DNA from: CATOSP01 sp965237775
GTDB lineage: Bacteria; Chloroflexota; Dehalococcoidia; Lucifugimonadales; UBA3495
NCBI GenBank assembly: GCA_965237775.1
Contig: OZ250155.1
Span: 4,898,001 to 4,962,000 of the forward strand
Direction: 5' to 3'
Length of the DNA stretch: 64,000 bases
Shown here: positions 59,324 through 64,000 of the stretch, in pieces
How the letters are laid out: each line of letters starts with the position of its first letter
How positions within the stretch are numbered: the first letter of the stretch is position 1
The notes under the pieces: generated by a model
Seen by the model: the letters and a program-made list of their open reading frames with translations, nothing else
What the model was told of the DNA's origin: nothing
The model's database searches: none
Made by a program: the position numbers and the translations under genes

Positions 59324-59767
59324 TTACTGTTCGTCTTCGGGTTCGGTGTATTCCAGGCGGCGCAAGCGAGGATAGACCAGCTCCTTCGGATGTTGGAAGT
59401 CATGGTCCGAGATGTCCGCCGATTCATCCATTCTTCGAGTTCCCCATTGATCGATGGCTTGCTGGAGCAACAGCCTCACCACCTGGGGCGACCTGCCTTC
59501 CAGGCGGCCCAGTTGGTAGGCCAAAGTTACCGCAAGCTGGTTCCTGGTGATCTGCTCGAAGGCGGAAGGGTCATTCAAGTCTTCAGGCATACCCCCGCAT
59601 TGCTCGAGGAAATCATCGAGGACTTGCCCCAGAATATCGGGCAAGCCTCCCAACTCTATCTCCGTCATGTAGCCGGTGAGCTTATCGGTCAGGTCGATGA
59701 TCCCATCCTCGGGCAATAGGACCCCATCGAGGTCCACCTCCGGACCGCCGTTCGGATCTTCCGCCAT
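59324..59767 (-). CDS. Conserved-looking hypothetical protein
   Basis: A 147-residue protein, acidic at both ends, with helical segments (IIDLTDKLTGYMTEIELGGL and AVTLAYQLGRLEGRSPQVVR) and no recognisable family. The ATG at 59767 is preceded by GGGAG at about 9 nt; the frame stays open 37 codons further upstream. It is 49 bp downstream (in transcription order, upstream) of the amidohydrolase and about 180 bp from the M50 protease gene. Coding is inferred from frame length, start context and helix pattern. Confidence 0.55.
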   Translation of the reverse strand: MAEDPNGGPEVDLDGVLLPEDGIIDLTDKLTGYMTEIELGGLPDILGQVLDDFLEQCGGMPEDLNDPSAFEQITRNQLAVTLAYQLGRLEGRSPQVVRLLLQQAIDQWGTRRMDESADISDHDFQHPKELVYPRLRRLEYTEPEDEQ

Positions 59768-59944
59768 TTGGTCTGGCTCCCTGTGTCCGGACTCCGCCCT
59801 TCTCAAATTACACATCCGGCCTAAAGTACCGGCATACGCAACACAGAAAGGCGGGAGGGCTAAGCTGAAGTACTGCATTTTAGCACGGGCAGTACCGGGA
59901 CGAGGACTGTTCCGGGCGGTTGCGCTCCTGGCAGCCGGTACGGG

Positions 59945-60646
59945 CTATCCACCCATAGCCAGGGACGTTAGAAGCCGCACCGGGGGGCCGATCACGCCCC
60001 AAAGAATGCCCAGGCCGAACAGGTAGTCAAACATCACCAGACCCACCAGGAGTACCGGGCCATATCGCTGAAACTGGTCATAGGTCTGTTGGTGCTGGCT
60101 TGGGATAAGTCCGCCTACCACCTTGGAACCGTCCAGGGGAGCCAACGGGATGAGGTTGAACACCGCCAACAGGAAATTGAAGAGGACCGTAAGCCCCAAT
60201 ATGGCCGCAATGAACTCCTCCGCCCCTCCTCCTCTCACGTCCGCCACCCAGTCCAACCGGAATATGCGAACGTCCACTATTCCTAGCCTAATCGGCGCAG
60301 CCAGCAGGAAAGCAATGATCAGGTTCGAGATTGGCCCCGCACCCGCTACCAGGGATACACCGGTCAAGCCATGGGCCAACCTGCGCTCATTTACCGGAAC
60401 GGGCTTCCCCCAGCCAAACCCGGCCACCAGGAACATAAGAGACCCGCTGGGGTCCAGGTGCCTCAACGGATTCAACGACACTCTCCCCTGATGCCTGGCC
60501 GTGCGGTCCCCCAAAGCGCTGGCCACGAAAGCGTGGCTGAATTCATGGACGGTGACCGCGACGATTAGGGCCAAGGCCGTCAGCCCCACCAGGAGCAGGA
60601 AGCTGATAGGGTCGTCCAGAAGCAGTTGCCGGGAACTAATTAACAT
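59945..60646 (-). CDS. Site-2-type M50 zinc metalloprotease
   Basis: A 233-residue membrane protein of the M50 (site-2 protease/SpoIVFB-like) family without a PDZ domain. The catalytic zinc motif is AVTVHEFSHAFVASALGD near residue 34; the third ligand motif is NLIPLAPLDGSKVVGG near 165. The remainder forms about five helices (VSLVAGAGPISNLIIAFLLA and others). Such enzymes cut substrate proteins within the membrane, often in regulation. It stands alone between two hypothetical proteins; no anti-sigma gene is adjacent. Substrate unknown. Confidence 0.9.
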   Translation of the reverse strand: MLISSRQLLLDDPISFLLLVGLTALALIVAVTVHEFSHAFVASALGDRTARHQGRVSLNPLRHLDPSGSLMFLVAGFGWGKPVPVNERRLAHGLTGVSLVAGAGPISNLIIAFLLAAPIRLGIVDVRIFRLDWVADVRGGGAEEFIAAILGLTVLFNFLLAVFNLIPLAPLDGSKVVGGLIPSQHQQTYDQFQRYGPVLLVGLVMFDYLFGLGILWGVIGPPVRLLTSLAMGG

Positions 60647-60676
60647 GGGTTATTGAACACGGGGCGCAGCGGCCCG

Positions 60677-61453
60677 TTATTCAGGTTCCTCTTCCTCGTC
60701 CTCCCGTTCCGGTTCGCTAAGCGACGGGAACACAGAAGAGGGTACCGTTGCACTGGGCCTGTCCCGGCGGCGGGAGCGCTGGCGCGGCATGTCCAACAGG
60801 TTTGACTTCAGCTCCTGCATAGCCTCCGAGGACACCGACCCGACGTCCAGCGCCAGACCGTGAACACCGACGTTGCGAATCGCCTCCAGGTCGTCTTTTT
60901 CGGGAGGCTGAGCCAAATGCAAAAGAACGTACTTGTCCACACGGCGGCTAACGCCGGCAACCCTGGCGATGTCCGCCAACGTCCACGCGCCCGAATGGCC
61001 GGTCATGTCCACCAGAAGAACGTCTACCGGCAAGGAGTCAATCCCCCGGACTTGGCTGGTCGAAAGATCGGGCTCTATGCGCAAAATGCGGGCGAGGTCG
61101 TCGGATGACAGGGCGGATGCCTGGGTCCCTTCGAGCCTAAACACCAGAACGTCGCACCCGGCCTCCTTGTAAGCCTTAACGTCATCTCCGGTTAGGGAAT
61201 CGGAACTGACTCCCCAGGGTGTGGACGACAACGCATCTTTCAACGACAGCAGCCCATTGGGGCTTTCGGCCCCGGCAAGGATCGCCGCTTCCGGGCCCAG
61301 GCCGCTTACCGCCGCGCAGCCATCCGCGTGGTTGCCTGACACCAGGGCAACCAAGGCCATGCCAGGGTTTCGTTCGGCGCGTGACACACCAAATCCCAAC
61401 GGGGTCGGTGTGTTCTGACTAATCCGCTCAAGTTGGTCCAAAAACCTGCTCAT
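60677..61453 (-). CDS. Hypothetical protein, possible TIM-barrel-like
   Basis: A 258-residue protein with alternating helices and strands (MALVALVSGNHADGCAAVSG, DVLVFRLEGTQASALSSDDL, VDVLLVDMTGHSGAWTLADI, YVLLHLAQPPEKDDLEAIRN) reminiscent of a TIM-barrel order, but with no active-site signature that I recognise. The C-terminus is highly acidic (SEPEREDEEEEPE) after a basic segment (RQRSRRRDRPS), suggesting a flexible tail. It ends 30 bp upstream of the M50 gene start and could be co-transcribed with it. No functional assignment. Confidence 0.65.
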   Translation of the reverse strand: MSRFLDQLERISQNTPTPLGFGVSRAERNPGMALVALVSGNHADGCAAVSGLGPEAAILAGAESPNGLLSLKDALSSTPWGVSSDSLTGDDVKAYKEAGCDVLVFRLEGTQASALSSDDLARILRIEPDLSTSQVRGIDSLPVDVLLVDMTGHSGAWTLADIARVAGVSRRVDKYVLLHLAQPPEKDDLEAIRNVGVHGLALDVGSVSSEAMQELKSNLLDMPRQRSRRRDRPSATVPSSVFPSLSEPEREDEEEEPE

Positions 61454-61666
61454 TCGTTGATTCTCCCTGATTCTCCCAGTAGTCGCCGGGCAAAATTAAT
61501 GGGTCCTAGAAGAGGGTCCATAACCGACCCCGGACTCAGTCAAGGCCCCGGTGATTATACCGTATATGTATACGGTTGTGGTCACGGCGGGCTAGACCTC
61601 GGAGCCGGGATGAGGAAGGGCCGGTAGGTGCTTGCCGACGTGGGCAAACAGACTAAATTGTGGAAG

Positions 61667-61696
61667 TTGATACTATCTTTTAATGGTTATTATAAA
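61667..61696 (+). promoter_or_regulatory. Promoter of the second DUF1800 gene
   Basis: TTGATA (61667-61672) and TATAAA (61691-61696), 18 bp apart, in an AT-rich patch 131 bp before the ATG at 61828. The remainder of the gap from 61454 holds no supported gene. Confidence 0.55.
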
Positions 61697-61827
61697 TGAC
61701 TTGTAGTCTAACAGAACGGCCGAAATTGTTGACATCGGTACTGCCGTGCAATATCATCTTGAGTATCTTACCAGGCGATTCAGGGTTGCAAAACCCAGGG
61801 AAAACAAATCTGAAAAGGAGGCACCGA

Positions 61828-63237
61828 ATGGCAAACAAGGAAGATCTCGCTCAGATGGCCCACCTGATGCGCCGCGCCGGTTTCAGCGCGACCAGAGAAG
61901 AACTGCAAGAGCGGGTTGCCAAGGGGTACGAGGCCACCGTCGAGGAACTCGTGAATCCCCCCGCGAACAAGCCCGAAGACAAAGCCGGGCCCTTCGCGAT
62001 GGTCACTCGCTATCATCCCAGCACCCTCCTCCCAGGCGGAGTGCCCACTCTCGGACAGGCTAGCTGGATGTACAGCATGGTCAACACCGAGAGGCCCTTG
62101 GAAGAGAAGATGGCCCTCTTCTGGCACCACGTTTTCGCCACCGGCAATTCCAAGGTGGACAACTGCGACCAGTTGTTGGAGCAGCTAGACATGCTCCGCG
62201 AGAATGGCCTCGGAAACTACCGGGACATGCTCATTAAGCTGTCCAAGAACCCGGCCATGATCTACTGGCTGGACAACAACGAGAACCACCGTGACGCCGT
62301 CAACGAGAACTGGGGACGTGAGCTTCTGGAGCTCTTCTCCATGGGCGTCAGCAACTACACCGAGGTGGACGTACGGGAAGCCTCCCGCGCCTTCACCGGC
62401 TGGACCATCACGCCGAAGATCCCTCGCCTGCCCTATGGCCGCTTCCCATGGCGGTTCGAGTTCAAGGAAGAGGACCACGACGACGGCGAGAAGACCTTCT
62501 TGGGCCACTCCGGCAAACTCAACGGTGAGGACATCATCGACATCATCGTGAACGAGCCGGCCACCGCCCGCTTCATCTGCCGCCACCTGTACAACTTCTT
62601 CGTGGCCGATGAGGTCCAGGTTCCTGCGTGGACCATTGAGCCCGCCCGCGACGAAGAGGCCCTGGACATGATGTGCACCGCGTTCGAAGAGTCCGGTTAC
62701 GAGATGAAGGCCGTTCTCAACCTCATGTTCAACTCCGAGTTCTTCAAGAACTCCCGATTTGCCAAGATCAAGAGCCCCGCTGAAGTCGTCGCCAGCACCC
62801 TGCGCCTGGCCGGGTCATGGGACCTACCCAAGCCCGGAATCAGGGACATCGGCTTACAGCCCGGGTACATGGGTCAGTCGATTCTCGATCCCCCCAGCGT
62901 TGAGGGTTGGTACACTGGCCGCGAGTGGATCAACAGCGGTTCCCTCCTGGCCCGGATTAACTTTGTGGCCGACCACGTGGCCGACACGAACCTGCCCGGC
63001 GTGCAGAACATCATCACCGGCATGAAGTCTGATGGTATCTCCACCCCCGAGCAGCTTCTCGAGGCTTCCCTGGAGCACATGGGGTACCTTGAGATCAGCG
63101 ACGAGACCCGCCAACAGCTTTTGGACCACGCCAAGAGCGGCGGCAACATGGACTGGATGAACGAGGAAGCCTCCGGCGTCCGCGTCGGTGAGATGCTGGC
63201 CCTGGTCGGCGCGACCACCGAGTACCAGTTCGGCTAG
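61828..63237 (+). CDS. DUF1800-domain protein, copy 2
   Basis: A 469-residue DUF1800 protein paralogous to 31685-33085. Same hallmark start (LAQMAHLMRRAGFSATREEL) and central block ENWGRELLELFSMGVSNYTE. Long stretches are identical to copy 1 at the nucleotide level (for example from the CCGGCCATGATCT block near 62255 to the TTCACCGGCTGG block near 62400), while others, such as 61910-62100 and 62800-62900, have diverged. This mosaic pattern fits gene conversion between copies. AAAAGGAGG lies before the ATG. Followed by DUF1501 after a repeat-rich 215-bp gap. Confidence 0.9.
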   Translation: MANKEDLAQMAHLMRRAGFSATREELQERVAKGYEATVEELVNPPANKPEDKAGPFAMVTRYHPSTLLPGGVPTLGQASWMYSMVNTERPLEEKMALFWHHVFATGNSKVDNCDQLLEQLDMLRENGLGNYRDMLIKLSKNPAMIYWLDNNENHRDAVNENWGRELLELFSMGVSNYTEVDVREASRAFTGWTITPKIPRLPYGRFPWRFEFKEEDHDDGEKTFLGHSGKLNGEDIIDIIVNEPATARFICRHLYNFFVADEVQVPAWTIEPARDEEALDMMCTAFEESGYEMKAVLNLMFNSEFFKNSRFAKIKSPAEVVASTLRLAGSWDLPKPGIRDIGLQPGYMGQSILDPPSVEGWYTGREWINSGSLLARINFVADHVADTNLPGVQNIITGMKSDGISTPEQLLEASLEHMGYLEISDETRQQLLDHAKSGGNMDWMNEEASGVRVGEMLALVGATTEYQFG

Positions 63238-63240
63238 ACA

Positions 63241-63418
63241 TTCGCCACGCTAAGGACGGCCCTTCGACTTCGGCTCAGGGTGAGCGGGTGGAAATTCCCC
63301 GCCCATCCTGAGCAGAAGCCAAACAGGGACATCCTGGGCCAGACCCAATCCCGCTCATCCTGAGCCAGAGGCAAACCCCCGCTCATCCTGAGCGGAGCGC
63401 AGCGGAGTCGAAGGACCC
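63241..63418. repeat. Cluster of degenerate TCATCCTGAGC-type intergenic repeats
   Basis: At least four copies or partial copies of a repeat with the words CTCATCCTGAGC and CCTTCGACT/AGTCGAAGG lie between DUF1800 and DUF1501 (near 63260, 63300, 63352 and 63380). The last one (63380-63418) matches the copy at 18450-18485 in inverse orientation. They resemble REP-like palindromes. Confidence 0.65.
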
Positions 63419-63452
63419 GCTAACTAGAGCAATCCTTAAAGGAGTTTAGAGC

Positions 63453-64000
63453 ATGACCTCTACGAAGAAAGACCCAGTCATCGTAGTCTTGCAGCTCACC
63501 GGCGGCAACGACTACTTCAACACCGTCATTCCCTACAACGACCCTCTCTACTACGACAACCGTCCCGCCGTTCAGTACCGGCAAGAAGACATCATCAAGG
63601 TCGACGACCAACTCGGCTTCGCGCCCACCATGGGCCCCATCAAGGAGCTTTACGACCAGGGTAAGGTCGCCGTTCTCCACGGCATAGGCTACGCCGACTC
63701 CCCCAGGTCCCACTTCCGCTCCATGGACATCTGGCACACCTGCGAGCCGGACAAGGTCGGCACCGAGGGTTGGGCCGGCAGGCTCGCCCGCGAGCTGGAC
63801 CCCAACAAGGAGAACGTTCTCTCCGCCATCAACTTCGGCCATGGCCTCCCACGCGCCCTGGTGGTCCCCGGTGTCCCCGTAGCCGCCATCGCCGATCTCG
63901 AGACCTACGGCGTCCTCACCGGCATCAGTGACGAGTCCCAGCGCCTAAAGGCCCTGGACCTCTTCGCGCGCATGTACTCCCCCGCCGTCGGTTCCGGCAT
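63453..64000 (+). CDS. DUF1501-domain protein, copy 2, cut by the window end
   Basis: The first 182 codons of a DUF1501 protein, almost base-for-base identical to 33190-33737 (one noticed difference). The N-terminal VIVVLQLTGGNDYFNTVIPY and SHFRSMDIWHTCEPDKVGTE blocks are present; the C-terminal metal-motif region lies beyond the window. AAAGGAG is 11 bases before the ATG. No signal peptide. The near-identity, far higher than for the neighbouring DUF1800 genes, points to recent conversion or copying. Confidence 0.9.
   Translation, partial: MTSTKKDPVIVVLQLTGGNDYFNTVIPYNDPLYYDNRPAVQYRQEDIIKVDDQLGFAPTMGPIKELYDQGKVAVLHGIGYADSPRSHFRSMDIWHTCEPDKVGTEGWAGRLARELDPNKENVLSAINFGHGLPRALVVPGVPVAAIADLETYGVLTGISDESQRLKALDLFARMYSPAVGSG

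Noticed and set aside
63453..64000. Second DUF1501 copy as an assembly duplication
   Set aside because: Its upstream DUF1800 and the intergenic repeats differ from copy 1, so it is a genuine second locus unless the assembly switched contigs within the identical block; kept as a finding to verify.
1..64000. CRISPR array, rRNA, prophage or integrative element ends
   Set aside because: No regularly spaced repeats, no rRNA-like sequence, and no phage structural, integrase or att-like features were found by reading.

Overview
The window is 64 kb of moderately GC-rich, densely coded bacterial DNA with no rRNA, no tRNA that I could find and no CRISPR array. The gene content suggests an uncultured Chloroflexota bacterium of the Dehalococcoidia/SAR202 type: paired DUF1800-DUF1501 genes, large oligopeptide-type binding lipoproteins with Val/Glu/Lys-rich linkers, several metal-dependent amidohydrolases, an enolase-superfamily dehydratase, GMC oxidoreductases and clustered acyl-CoA dehydrogenases. 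This placement is an inference from gene repertoire only. The overall theme is heterotrophic use of diverse, partly recalcitrant organic molecules.

Layout. 0-9.7 kb: a crotonase/SDR pair, an amidohydrolase plus MFS exporter, aconitase, a NUDIX hydrolase, and a split thiamine-diphosphate decarboxylase (ComD/ComE-like) followed by a zinc alcohol dehydrogenase. 9.8-10.6 kb: a ribbon-helix-helix/PIN toxin-antitoxin pair. 10.6-24.8 kb: catabolic and housekeeping enzymes (GMC oxidoreductase, cupin, DinB-like protein, phosphodiesterase, alpha/beta hydrolase, CapA, RtcB, amidase, RidA, amidohydrolase, enolase-superfamily enzyme, VOC protein). 24.8-26.8 kb: an intact IS630-family element with TA flanks and an Abi/HEPN-type gene. 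26.9-31.3 kb: a second GMC enzyme, an amidohydrolase, a VOC protein and a dienelactone hydrolase broken by an exact 64-bp tandem duplication. 31.7-35.5 kb: DUF1800, DUF1501 and NHL-propeller genes. 35.6-47.3 kb: a peptide/nickel-type ABC transporter island with three binding lipoproteins and two permease pairs but no ATPase genes, then a small lipoprotein. 47.8-54.3 kb: a membrane-anchored PQQ-type propeller diverging from four tandem acyl-CoA dehydrogenase genes. 54.3-56.6 kb: a DUF433/DUF5615 toxin-antitoxin module whose toxin is split by an IS66-family element with perfect 8-bp target duplication. 56.8-61.5 kb: PAC2 protein, DnaJ-type zinc-finger miniprotein, deacetylase-type amidohydrolase, M50 protease and two unknowns. 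61.7-64 kb: a second DUF1800-DUF1501 locus, cut by the window end.

The most useful observations are the structured, terminator-bearing leader before the first binding-protein gene; the acyl-CoA dehydrogenase pair in which one member lacks the C-terminal domain (and seems to start at an ATC codon) while its neighbour has a degenerate N-terminal half; the reversible-looking 64-bp duplication; the two IS insertions whose effects on neighbouring genes can be read to the base; and the near-identical DUF1501 copies 30 kb apart. I did not find one obviously new multi-gene system. The split acyl-CoA dehydrogenase pair and the structured leader are the best candidates for something undescribed.
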